Both the position numbers and the translations under genes were made by a program. Shown here piece after piece: positions 1-10,625 of a DNA stretch of 64,000 nt (its first letter is position 1; every line of letters begins with the position of its first letter). The notes under the pieces were generated by a model. That model did not search any database. It was not told the DNA's origin and was given only the letters and a program-made list of their open reading frames with translations. Source of the stretch: Undaria pinnatifida (taxonomy: Eukaryota > Sar > Phaeophyceae > Laminariales > Alariaceae); NCBI GenBank assembly GCA_012845835.1, contig JABAKD010000010.1:9419599-9483598 (forward strand), read 5' to 3'.

Positions 1-370
1 TCTGCTTGTGCACACGTCCCGCTCAAGTGAGCATGTCCCCCAAAGCGTGTTTTTTTTCCAAATGGCATGTATAGAGTAGGTTCGTACGTAACAATAAGAT
101 GGTTGTAGAGTAAGTGCCGGTCGGCGCCCCTCTAGGATGTTTGTCAATATGGTGTGTTACTTTTCCGAGAAATTGAGAGCGTTGCTTGACTGTTGTTCCA
201 AAATTGTTATACTAGTACTGGACTTGGTCGCAGAGTGCAACCGTTTGCTTCCTAGTTGTTGTGCACACCGCTCACCGGCTTGACCCTGCCTACCCCCAAC
301 CATCTACCCCGCACCGCTCCCCCGTCACCTTGTGCCGTGCTTCGCCCGCCGCCCTCCCACCCCTATTTAG
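1..370. other. Upstream intron of the import receptor gene
   Basis: No exon is recognisable here. The stretch ends in a long pyrimidine-rich tract followed by TTTAG at 366-370, a good acceptor for the first exon seen. The earlier part of the gene should lie to the left of the window. Confidence 0.5.
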
Positions 371-3300
371 ATGAAAGACCAGGAGTCGGCGTCGACTTTG
401 TGCAACTCGGTTGTTTCCTTCGCACAGGAGGAGATGCCACTCGTTGCGGGCGCAGAGGGCAAGGGACTTCCCCTGGTGGAGCTTTTGCTGAGCCTGACGG
501 CGTGTGACTTGCCGCGAATACCGATCCTCACGCTTGATTTCTGGCTCGAGTTACAGGTAAGGGCGGGGTGGGTGGGTGGGTGGGTGGGTTGGAGGTTGGG
601 TGAATTGGAGGTTGGGTGGGTGGGTGGGCGAGTGGGTGGGGTGGGTTGGAGGTTGGGTGGGTGAGTAGGTGGGTGCGTGCGTGCGTGCGTGGGTGCGTAG
701 GTGCGTGCGTGCGTGGGTGCGTAGGTGCGTGGGTGCGTGGATGCGTGGGTAGGTGGTGGGTGGGAGGGTGGGTGGGTGCACCATCGGGCGCGTTTTGAGA
801 CGCTCTCATACTTGTTTCGTTCGTTGCGCGGGGTGGAGCCGTTACCGCTATGCTACGGTGGTTCTCAACTACTTTGGGGACCAATGGCCTAGATTGTACA
901 AGTGTTTGTGACGTACCTGGTATGATGTACCTGGTATGATACAACGGCCATGAGGGTAGATCACATGGTACGGGTTGGTAGATTGGCTTGTGTGTTCGCC
1001 GGCGGTTGTCGTGTTTTTGCGAAGGTCCAGACCGTAACCGTAACGTCCGGCGCAGGGCTTCAGGACCGGATTTTTGGCGTGCCGTTCTGCCGATGTCGCT
1101 CGCGGCGGCGACGGTGGCGGCGGTGGCTGTGGGAGAAACGATTTGTGCTGTCTTCCGGCTTGTTCGTTTTTGGCGTCCTTTTTCGAGGCTGGTTGTTTTG
1201 TCGTGCGGCGAAAAGCCGCAAAAGTCTGCTGATATATAGAGCCGCGCACCGGCGGCGGTTCGACGTGTAAATATTACTTTTCGCAGTCTCCGTCTGTCAG
1301 GTCACCCGACCCTCCTCTGGCAATAAAACCAGCCCCCACCCCCGGTTTGGACTCGTGTCCCTCCACCGCTTCGCTCGCGTTGCCCTTTCTTGCTCATTTT
1401 TTTTTTGTTTGCCGTCGCCTCTTTTCCTCTGTGTCTTTATGTCTGTCTGCGCTTGTCTATGTGACTGTGTGTCTCTGTGTGCATTTCCCACCTTCCGCTC
1501 CCGCCGGCCCGGCAGGACGTACCCTTTTCGGAGCGGCACCCCTCTCTTGGGCGGCCCGTGTACGTGCGCCTGCTGGACATTCTCCTGTCGAAGTGCGAGC
1601 TTCCGGAGGGGTTCGTGTCCTGGGACGAGCTTGACGCAGACGAGGCCGACGAGGACTCTCTCACGGAGCTGCGAGAGGGGGCGCAGGTGTGCGTTTTCTC
1701 GCTGCTGCCGCGCGCGCTTTTACGCGGCTGTATCTCACGGCGTCGTTGAGAAGAGACTCCAGTGCTTGGACGTATTCTCCGCCACTTTGTACATGTTGCT
1801 GTTTGTTGTGAGCTCTGCTTGTTTTGGGGGCTGCTGAAGCCCAGGACGGGGGCGGTCACCAAAGTTGTTGCGTGGTACCTGCGTAGATGTCTCGGTAGAT
1901 TTAGGTATAAGAAGAGGGGGCGTTGTGTGTGTATGAGCCGCGACTGTCTGATCGATTTCCGCACCCTATTGACCTTGCTAGGACTTCAGACGGGAAAAAT
2001 GTCGAAAAAAGGTGACGGCGTCCGGCATCGGGCCATACGAAGCTACCCGGGTTGCTGGAGTAGGTAGGGTATCGTAGATGGAGTATCGGAGTTCGATGGA
2101 AGGGGGTTGCACGATACTCGCGTGCTGCTATGGTACTATTTTATATATATATATTCTACAGTAACAACGTCAGCTGTGAGTTCGACGAATTAGGGATCGA
2201 TACGCATCTTTGCAAGCTGCGTATTTTACCGGTCGTCCGTTTTTAGTAAGTTTTCATGAGTCAGAACCTAATGTAAGATGATACTAGTGTATTACACTAC
2301 TTATCACGCATGACCAAGTGTTAGGCTGGTAACATATCAATCGTCTTTATATCTAGTAATAACAACAATAACAAATATTTGTGCGGCGCGCTCATACCAT
2401 CAAAAGGACGCTTGATATGACCACAGCTGTCATTGTTTGTGGCGGTATGTCTGGGTCTCTGGTTGTTAGTGATTTATTGGTGCTAATTGGACTGCAGAAG
2501 CGTCCATGCCGTCGTTGTATTCCCATTTACTGAATTGGCACGCTGGGTCCTCGGAAGGCAAAAGGATTGAATAGATGCCCACGGTGTTCTTTAACCGATC
2601 CGCCCCTACCACCTCTATTACCTTTGCACCGACCGGCAACTACTATTGGACCCGTCCGTTTTCCAGGGCGCGAAGGATGTGCTGGTGGTGATCTACTACA
2701 TCCTACGGGCGGACTACTTGTCGCACGTGATGGAGAGGCTCAAGGCCCGACCGGAGTCATGGCAAGCGCTTGAGGTGGGGAGAGCGTCTGCTGCTTTGCC
2801 TCGTGTTATTAGTAGTGTCCCGTCTTTCCTCTTGCGCACCCCCAAACGTTTGAATTCGTTTCTGTGTATTGTGTGCGTGCGCGACTAGACGCTGGCTCCG
2901 GCTCGAAAGACCCGACCATTGGCTGGATTATGCTCTTGTCGACGTGATTCCTTGCCTCAGCCGTGCTTGTACTAGTTTTGCTCCCCTGAGGACGCGATAT
3001 TCCACCTCGAATTCAAACCGCCGAACGACGAAAGCAGGAAGTGTGACGCTCTCCTGCCTCCCTCGCTGACCGTCCCCTCCTTCCCTCCTTCCCTCCCACC
3101 TACGTGTTCTTGTTGCGCCACCGCTGCCCGCCTTGGTCTCCTGCGCCTCACCCCCCCCCCGGTGTTGTCATCGTATTCTCGCTTTTTGTGGCAACATGGT
3201 GAATGACGAATGAAGGTCACTCTCTTGGCGGTAACCCTGGTGTCCAAGGAGATCCGAGACTGGATGGACGCACACGCGCGCGGCAAGGACGCGGAGCGGG

Positions 3301-6300
3301 CCGAAGATGCCCGCCGCTCCCACGCGCTCATCTCGGCTCTTCTTAACGAGCTCCTCCAAAACGCGTCGCTCTCGTCGGTACCGCTGGTGCTCGCCGCCGG
3401 GTGCAAGCTGGTCGGCTCGTTTGCGACCCTCGTTGGGGGAGGGCGTTACGGTCGGCCCCGGTTCGGGTCGATTGGGGGGGGTGCACCAGGTGCAAATGTA
3501 GGGGCAGGGGGCGGTGCGGGGGCTGGAGGTGATGCTGGAGGTGGGGAGGTGGCGATGGGGGGGGGGGGAAACGCTCCTTGTCTGCTTCCGCGCGCGCTGA
3601 GCTATTTGTCGGCGGGGCTGCAGCAAGAGGTGTCGAGGGATCGTGCCGCAATTTCGGTGCGGACGGTTGCGGCGAGCTGTGAGAGGGCGATCGTGACGAA
3701 TCCAGCGGCGCTGGAGGCGTTGTTGCAGGTGAGTTGGAGGGGTTTATGTGCGATGTAGTTCAACGCTTTTGCTACATTACTTGTGGTTTGCATTGTTTTT
3801 TTGTTCGGTGGAACAGACATCATGTGTGCTCTTTTTGTTGTTGTTTCGTTGCACTTATCGCTGGTGAGCGTTCTCAATCAGAAGCCAAGGACGTCGTTGC
3901 CCCGCGTGGGATCACAGGTGCTTTAAGCAGAGGGTTCCGTTCTACCAGTAAGTTGTGTATGGTGCAGGTCGCCCCGGTGGCATATCATGTTATCCTCGAG
4001 CTTGGTATAAGTCAGTTTCGTGAGTTCAAGTCTCCCCGAGTGCATACTCGTACTGTATAAATTCGTGGGGACTTTTTCTTGCGCACAAATTGACTTGCGG
4101 AAAGCGCGAGAGCGTGAGTTAGCAACACTCGATGAAAAATCGACGAACAGTGGGATTGCTGAACCCTATGCGCGATAAAAATTGAAGGCAAGAACCGGGG
4201 GGGAGAAGGGACGACACCTGTGACCACGGCTTGTCCAGAAGCTGAAAAAGAGAAGTGTGAAAAAAAAAAAACCATTGTGTTGTTTTCACGTTTCTGCCCG
4301 TCGTTTTCTTATCTTTTTCAAGGGCTCTGAGTCATGACCCGACCCGTGGGTTTGAGTCTGGAGGTTTTCTTAATCTCACGGGTCGGGTGGGGTCAACCGA
4401 CCTGATCCTCTGCTCGACCCGACCCGTGACCAGCCCTGGTTTTTCCCGTCCCCGACCCGATCCTCTGCTCGACCCGACCCGTGACCAGTTTTTCCCCGTC
4501 CCCGATCCGATCCTCTGCTCGACCCGACCCGACCCGTGACTAGCCCTGGTTTTTCTCCGTCTTGCAGTTGTACTCGGTAGTCTGATTATGTCTCAGCTTT
4601 CACCGTGTTGCCGGGGGCGGTCACAGGCGGCAGGGGTTGTTTATTTTCTTTCTCTCGAGAAACCCGGAGTGCGAGCGATTTTATAGGGACTCGTTACTCG
4701 GCGCTGCACCCACCCTAAGACCATCCCAGGTCGAGACTTGCCACACGTCCGATGCCCCGTAGTATCTAGAGCTTGTGAACCAAACCCTTAGATGGTCCTT
4801 TCTCCGAAAAGAGTTGGCGTTGCTCAGCACTAATGTATTTTGTTTGACAATAGGGACTGCTCTCTCTCTGCATTGGTACTGCCCCGACACACTTCTCCAC
4901 AGCAGGAGTGCGACGAAAGCAAGCTTGACGCTGCTTGCATCGCGTGGGGATGGTTGGGTTTGGGTTTGATATGGTCGAGTGTGGTGTGTCGCACTATATT
5001 GGCCCGATGGGTGTCTCCATCTGTTTCAGAGAAACTGCACGACTCGGTTAAACCGACTCCCTTCACAAGCCGCCGCTCAACCCCCCCTCGCGAGCGCCTC
5101 CGCCGAGTGCTTCCCCCCCACCCTACGAGCGCCTCCAGAGAGTTGTTGTCCCTGTCCTCCCGCCCCCCGAGCGCCCCCGCAGAGTTGTTGTCCCCACCCC
5201 CCCACCCCCACCCCCAGCGAGCGCCCCCGCATGTGTTTTACCGAGGGGTTTCCCCCCGTGGCTGTGTTATACCTGGTATATGTACTGCGCGATGCCGGCG
5301 TTGTTTATGACAAACCCGTGTCGTCTGTCCTCCGTCGTCTGTTTTCTCGTGACGTGCACTGTGCAGACGCTGGACGTGGGGACGCGCGCGGGTGCGGACA
5401 TCGAGGAGCGGTTGACCCTGATCGAGGCTTGCGTGCGTGTGTTGCCGGCGGTCGACCCGGCCGCGGGGTCGGCGATGCTCATGGGGCTGCTGTCGCCGTT
5501 GATGCACGTCCTGGCGGAGGGGTTGCAGTCGGCCACCCCGGACGAAACGGCGGTGAGGAACGGGACCGCGTTTTTTGGGCGGATGTTTTTTGACAAAACG
5601 CGGTAAATAATTTCGTGAAATAGGGAGTTCGGCTACAGGTTATTGTAACGTAACCCCCTTCAGATCTGCAATTATTTCGCACACTACACTAATTCCAATA
5701 TGTTTTTCCCCGAAAAGGTTGGTGCGGTTGTGTTAAAAATCGTGTATTTTTTTTTTCTAAAGTGGAAGGCCTCGGCACTCCGCGCTTGTGTTGGATTTTC
5801 CGCAGTCCCCGGTGGTCTTCGCAGCTGTTTTTGTTTGATTGTTCTTGATGTTTTTTTGCCGCCCACCCACCACCCCCGCACCTACTTACCCACCCACCCA
5901 CCCCCGTGCCTACTTACCCACCCACCCACCCCCGTGCCTACTTACCCACCCACCCACCCCCGTGCCTACTTACCCACCCACCCACCCCCGTGCCTACTTA
6001 CCCACCCACCCACCCCCGTGCCTACTTACCCACCCATCCACCAACACCCCCACCCAACACCCTGCCCCCCCCCCCCCCCCCCCCTCCCCAAACCGCGTCT
6101 CCTACAAGATTTCCGAGGCATTGCAACTCCTAGCGCAGGCGGTGCGCTTCTTGGACGTGCGGGACGTGCCTCCCGCCCCGCCACCCGTATCACCCGCCAG
6201 GTCCCCCCGTGGCCCGGCGTCGCCCGTCGCAGCGGGGGGCGCGGTGGAGACTAGGAGCGGTCAACCCGCCCAAATATCGGCGGAGCTAGTGCGCGCGCTG

Positions 6301-9300
6301 TGGCCGATGCTGGAAGCCGTGCCGGGTAGGCTGGGGGGAAGCGCGGAGGTTATTCGGCAGCTTTTTTCGCTGTTGGGGAAGATGTTGACCTCACTGAGGA
6401 TGGTGCTTGCGCAGCAGGTGGGTCGGCTTGGTGAAGGGTGGGGAGGGGTGGGAGTGGAGTGGGGTAGGTTGATGGGGGTGGGGTGGGGTGGGGTCGGGGG
6501 GGAGGAGCGGCACGCTAGGCAAGAGCTTAGCTAGTGGTTGTGGCTGGTACTCCCGTGGTTGTGTGACGCTGTAAATGACTAAATCCTGATAAAAAAATGA
6601 TATATCTGCCTGCCCGAGTTGATCCTTTCTCCCCGTGTTCCCTCCTGCCATGCCGGTGGCCTGCGCTGCACGCCCGCCCAGGTGCACATCCCGACCCTGT
6701 TGAAGATGATCATGGATTGCTATGACGAGCGGCAGTACTCTTGCTGCCTGGACATAATGACCACGTCGGTCGAGGTATACGGGGGCGCGGACGAGGCGGC
6801 GGAGCACTTCCGCGCTCTCCTGGGGCGAGCGTCAGCGCGCACGTTTGCGACGGTGCAGGTGGGGCAACGAAAGACGAGAGCTTGGCATTCACCTCTTAAT
6901 GTGAAGCATTTCGATTGTTAGCCCCGTCATGTCTGCTTGTTCGATGAAAACCCGACGCGCTCCGTCCTGGCATTGTTGGGATGCGAGAGTCTACGGTCTC
7001 AAGACTGATGCCATGCATGTTACTGAGTAAACCCCTACCCCCCCCCTACACCGCTTGCAGCGCTAGCAAGTACGTACAAGTACGTGCCTCTATCCATCCT
7101 AATTTATCTCACGTTCCCCCTATATGCCGAACCCCGGAGGGGTGGGGCACTCTCAGCCTCTCGCCCTTCTGCGCCTTATGCCTTCCGCCCATTGATGCAA
7201 CCCCCCCCCCCCCCCCTCATCGTCCACCTCCTCCCCTCCCCCTGCCCTCGTCCTCTTCCTCCTCCTTATCCCTCTCCTTCTCCTCTTGTTCCTCCCTCCT
7301 CCCGACCCTCCTCCCCTCCTCCTCTCCTCCCCTCCTCTCGCTTTCCTTCCCCCCATCCGCACCCGCCCCGCCCTCCCTCGTCCCCTCGCTCCTCGTCCGA
7401 ACCCCCGCTGCTGCGTCTTCCCAAACATGCCATTACATTGCAACAGGCGGCTGCAAGACCGGGGGAGGTCCCACAGCTGGTTCGCGCGTACTTCGAGCTG
7501 TTATTCCGCTTCCTGCTCTTCTGCCCTGCAGGGCTGCTAGGCTCTCCCGAACTAGACACCGCGCTCCGCCTCGCCGTGGCTTGCGTGGGTGCTTCGGATC
7601 TAGAGCGAGAATCGGCGCGGGCAGTTCTGGTATTCCTGGGACAGCTGGCCGGGCGGTGCGGCGGGCAGCTGGACCGTTATAAAGGGGAGGTGGAGGCAGC
7701 GCTTGCCCCGCACGGGGAGGCGCTTACGCGGCTGATGTTCGCGGCGCTTGCGGTGAGGAGGGAGGGGAGGAGGGGGGGGAGTGGAGGGCGGTGGGGATGG
7801 AGGGCGTACTCATTTGTTGCTTGCCTTGCTCATTTGACCATTGGCCACGCACCCTTTCGAGACGAAGCACTGTTCCCACTCCTAATAGAGACACCTCCAA
7901 CATTTGGGTGCTCAGTACGTTTCTTCCATATATTACATCAAAACGTTTTGCTTAACTTATCTCCTTCCTCTTTGGCCGTCTGTGGCGACCATCTATCTCC
8001 GAGAATAGCGATCGTTTTGTCGCTACTATCTAATATGCCAATAACTTCTCCATGCCACATCCGTCTATTTTCCTCCTCTCCTCCTCGAACACATTATGTT
8101 CCTCCTTGTACAATGCATTTCACATTATCTCGCTATGTGGGTTCTACTCTCGTCTGCGTTGCCACAAGGGCAGCTCTGTGCGCCTTCTTCCTCCTCCTCC
8201 CGACTGCTGGTATACCTCTTTCTTATCTCTGGCAGGTCCAGGTCCCCTACACCAAAACAAAGTTTCAGCTTTTTGGCGTAGTCCATTGGGCGGTGCAAAT
8301 ACTGTTTCATTCCAATGTCTTATTTTAACCCCTGTATAATTTGTAACCGTTCTTTCTCGTAAATCTTCTTTCTTAGCGCTAGTTTTCCCCCTTGCTTCTA
8401 TCCTTTTTTTAAAAGCTTATTCTGTATCCTGTACCCCCCCCCCCCAAGCTTGTCTGGACAGTATATCTTCTTGGATTCCTCCTAGGTCCTTCCACACTTT
8501 TTTCGACTACGCTATCCCACCTTATTTCCAGCTCGCCCTTTTGTTTCTTCCTCCCATACAACCCAATCAGCTATTGCTGGCAACCTCTTTTTTAGCATGT
8601 TCCTTAGTTTATAGTGCAATTTCACTTTATCGAAGGGGGGATGAGAGGACGGGGGGTAAGGGGGGGGGTTAAAGGAGAGGAGAAAGGGCTAGGGGGCGGG
8701 AGGAAGGGAAGGAGCGGGGGGGGGGGGGAGGCGGTGGGTAGAGGGGGGGGGGGGGGGGGGGGGGGGGGTCGGGGGGAACGGGAGGAAATGGAAAAGGCGG
8801 GAGGGAGAGGAGGTTCGGGGTATGGACGTGGAATCGAAAACGCCTGAAAAATGAAGCGGGTGTAGGGCCCAGGCGTTGTCGTGGATTGGGCGCCCCCGAC
8901 TAACAAAACACTCACTATTTTGGTGCCCTTTTTGCCTGCGTCAACTGCGCCTTCCTTCCAGGGTGCGTCGCCCTCCCTGCTTTGGCCGAACCTGATCGAC
9001 GCGCTGTACGCGTTGCTCAGAGCCTTCTCGGACCCTCAGCACCTGGGGATGTCACACCAGTGGGTGTACGGAGCGCTGCGTGACGATCAAGTGTGCGCTG
9101 CCTTGGGCGAAGAGGTAACAAGGAAGGGGAGGGAAAGGGAGGGTGAAGGGGGGGGGGGGGCGAGATGTTACGAAGTATTTAAAGTGCGCCAGCTGTGAGT
9201 TCGACCAATTGAGTGGTGGATACTCATCTTTGCAGGATGCGTGCTAATGGCCGTCGCGGAGTATTTTCGCGTGTGTGGACGCGATTGTCGGGCTTTGCGT

Positions 9301-9884
9301 TTTAGTCCTGGCCTTGTTCTTGTCCCTCCCGTACCATACAGCCGATGTTATATAGGGGCTCGTGCCCAGCGGCTTTAAATTTTTGTCGACACAGGATAAC
9401 GCGTGTTGGAGTTCTGATGGAAAAAGGATGGCCACGGGTGGTACACAAGTCTTGAACGAATCGATCGCTGTTTTCTTTGTTCCCATCCGTTGTTGTGCCT
9501 TGTGTACTGCTCTGCCCGGGGGACCTCTTATCGCACCGTCCTCCAGTACAAGCGAAACTGTTCACAACCGTGCCCGAGCGGGGCAAAAGCGATCATACCG
9601 TATGCAGCGATTTCTCGATTGTGAAATATCTTGCGCGGCAGCCCGTGGTTGTCCACTGAGAGCACCTCACTCATTACAACCCTCCCTCTCCCACGCCCGC
9701 GCGCTGCTGCGAACGTTTTCCCATCCATTTTGTTTTAATGCTCCAGGAGCGACAACACGTGATGGACGCAGTATTGCGACTGCTGAATGACAGCCGTTCC
9801 CGCTTCAAGGCGCTCATGCTAGACCTAGCCAAGATTTGTCACAATGAGATGACAAAAGACGGCCTCCTTGCGTATTTCTTGTAA
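371..9884 (+). CDS. Transportin-3/importin-13-like nuclear import receptor, 3' ten exons (5' partial)
   Basis: An importin-beta family karyopherin that would carry cargo (SR-rich proteins for transportin-3) through nuclear pores under Ran control. Exons I infer: 371-556, 1516-1686, 2667-2774, 3216-3728, 5367-5552, 6109-6417, 6682-6858, 7447-7752, 8962-9114, 9747-9884 (TAA). Every border has AG/GT, usually GTGAG or GTAAG, and every intron is phase 0. The joined product is about 748 residues. It is helical throughout and follows the transportin-3 order: an LDFW..L segment in exon 1 (family: FNFWYRL), a SWQ-x-E motif before the third intron, and an ExxHVMDAVLRLLNDSRSRF-type last helix ending in FL. 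Transportin-3 is about 920 residues, so some 170-200 N-terminal residues lie upstream of the window. Exon 4 has a Gly-rich insert. Family call is from recognised order of motifs, not a search; importin-13 is the alternative. Confidence 0.83.
565..780. repeat. GGGT/GTGCGT minisatellite in import receptor intron
   Basis: Directly after the donor at 557 the intron is a GGGT(n) array that grades into GTGCGT(n) units, with almost no C. It produces long false reading frames rich in Pro-Thr-His on the - strand and Gly-Trp-Val on the + strand. The G runs could form quadruplex structures in the transcript. Confidence 0.95.
914..936. repeat. Two adjacent TACCWGGTA palindromes
   Basis: TACCTGGTA occurs at 914-922 and again at 928-936, 14 bp apart, each followed by TGAT. 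Part of the dispersed palindrome family described in the findings. Confidence 0.9.
2168..2232 (+). repeat. Dispersed ~60-bp repeat, copy A
   Basis: Holds CAGCTGTGAGTTCGACGAAT and, about 30 bp on, CATCTTTGCAAGCTGCGT. Related copies lie at 9186-9246 and 17225-17283 (+) and, inverted, at 42196-42256 and 51486-51547. It is inside an intron of the import receptor gene. Probably the end of a non-autonomous transposon; no full element could be delimited. Confidence 0.75.
3729..5366 (+). other. Long intron of the import receptor gene
   Basis: The intron runs from GTGAGT after exon 4 to the GTGCAG acceptor before exon 5. Apart from the GACCC minisatellite at 4380-4565, a C-rich stretch near 5085-5230 and one TACCTGGTA palindrome at 5270-5278, I see no coding sequence in it. 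Confidence 0.7.
4380..4565. repeat. GACCCGACCCGTGACC minisatellite
   Basis: About three imperfect copies of a 52-65 bp unit containing GATCCTCTGCTCGACCCGAC and a CCCTGGTTTTTCCCGTC tail, in the 3729-5366 intron of the import receptor gene. The GACCC core recalls the GGCCCG-rich block at 25.2-25.5 kb. Confidence 0.9.
5870..6085. repeat. 28-bp CCCACC minisatellite and poly-C tract beside a splice acceptor
   Basis: Five to six copies of a 28-bp unit (CCTACTTACCCACCCACC followed by CACCCCCGTG) run into a C tract at about 6064-6086. The next acceptor is at 6108, so the array acts as an extended polypyrimidine tract for exon 6 of the import receptor gene. The long + strand reading frame over it is an artefact of the repeat. 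Confidence 0.93.
7200..7430. repeat. CCTCCT-rich pyrimidine tract before an exon
   Basis: Some 230 bp of almost pure pyrimidine (C runs and CCTCCT units) precede the CAACAG acceptor at 7446. The continuous frame through it gives a long Pro-Ser-rich translation that is not protein-like. I treat only 7447-7752 as coding. Confidence 0.85.
8640..8800. repeat. Poly-G tracts in import receptor intron
   Basis: G runs, the longest about 25 bases near 8744-8768, separated by AGG units. A strong quadruplex candidate in the transcript of the eighth intron seen here (7753-8961). Run lengths may be affected by sequencing error. Confidence 0.85.
9186..9246 (+). repeat. Dispersed ~60-bp repeat, copy B
   Basis: Shares CAGCTGTGAGTTCGAC and TACTCATCTTTGCAGGATGC with copy A at 2168-2232. 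It lies in the last intron of the import receptor gene. Confidence 0.75.
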
Positions 9885-9973
9885 CACGAGAGCACAAGGC
9901 TCCTTGTGCATTTTTCTTGTGACAGGAGAGAACCAAGCGAAACGAGTTATTCAATCCTTCCTTCCTCTTTTCG

Positions 9974-10135
9974 GTGCCTTTAGGGGCCTGCACTTGGTGC
10001 CCTTAGGTACCTCTTCTCGGTGTCTTTAGGTACCTCTGTTTGGTGCCATTAGGTACCTCTTTTTGGTGCCTTTAGGTACCTCTTTTTGGTGCCTTCAAGG
10101 ACCACTTTTTTGTGCCTTTAGGTACCTCTTGCAGG
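9974..10135. repeat. 23-bp GGTGCCTTTAGGTACCTC minisatellite
   Basis: About seven units of 22-24 bp, each starting GGTGCCTTTAGGTACCTC with a T-rich tail and small changes. It begins 90 bp after the stop codon of the import receptor gene, so it is probably in or just past the 3' untranslated region. Confidence 0.93.
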
Positions 10136-10375
10136 CCCCGCGACGCGACGACTTCGTTACTTACTGTATTGCCCAAGAGCTAAATGTATATCCGCTAGGA
10201 GGCTTGCAGCAGCAGCATCAGCAGGAGCAGGAGGAACAGCAGTAGAAATGGATTTGGCATAGGTTGATGCTTTACACGGGGGGGGGCGATGAGCCGGTGG
10301 CCGAGTTGGGGGTGTGGGTGAGCGGTGATTGAATGCTGTAGTGGTGGGCGTTGAAGGTGACGAGCATCGGCCATG

Positions 10376-10625
10376 GAGAATCGAGGATCGAGGATCAAGC
10401 ATTGAGCATCGAGCATCGAGCATCTCGAGTATCGAACATCGAGCATTGAGCATTGAGCATCTCGAGTATCGAGCATCGGGTATCGAGCATTGAGCATCGA
10501 GTATCAATCATCGAGTATCTGGAACATCGCGTGTGGAGCATCGAGTATCGAGCATCGACTATTGAGCATCGAATATCGAGCACCTGTTTTGGCCAATGAG
10601 CGTCGAGCATTAAACAATGAGCATG
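10376..10625. repeat. GAGCATCGA degenerate minisatellite
   Basis: About 25 units of 9-10 bp, variants of GAGCATCGA, GAGTATCGA and GAGCATTGA with occasional CTCGAGT joints. The - strand gives MLDARCS-type translations in two frames. That is the signature of a repeat, not of a gene. Confidence 0.92.

Noticed and set aside
528..944. 138-residue Pro-Thr-His-rich frame on the - strand
   Set aside because: It is the translation of a GGGT/GTGCGT minisatellite inside an intron.
7084..8328. 414-codon frame on the + strand
   Set aside because: Only 7447-7752 is protein-like and bordered by splice sites. The rest is a CCTCCT tract and intron that happen to lack stops.
10376..10625. Possible CRISPR-like array
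   Set aside because: Units are contiguous and degenerate with no spacers, and the DNA is eukaryotic.
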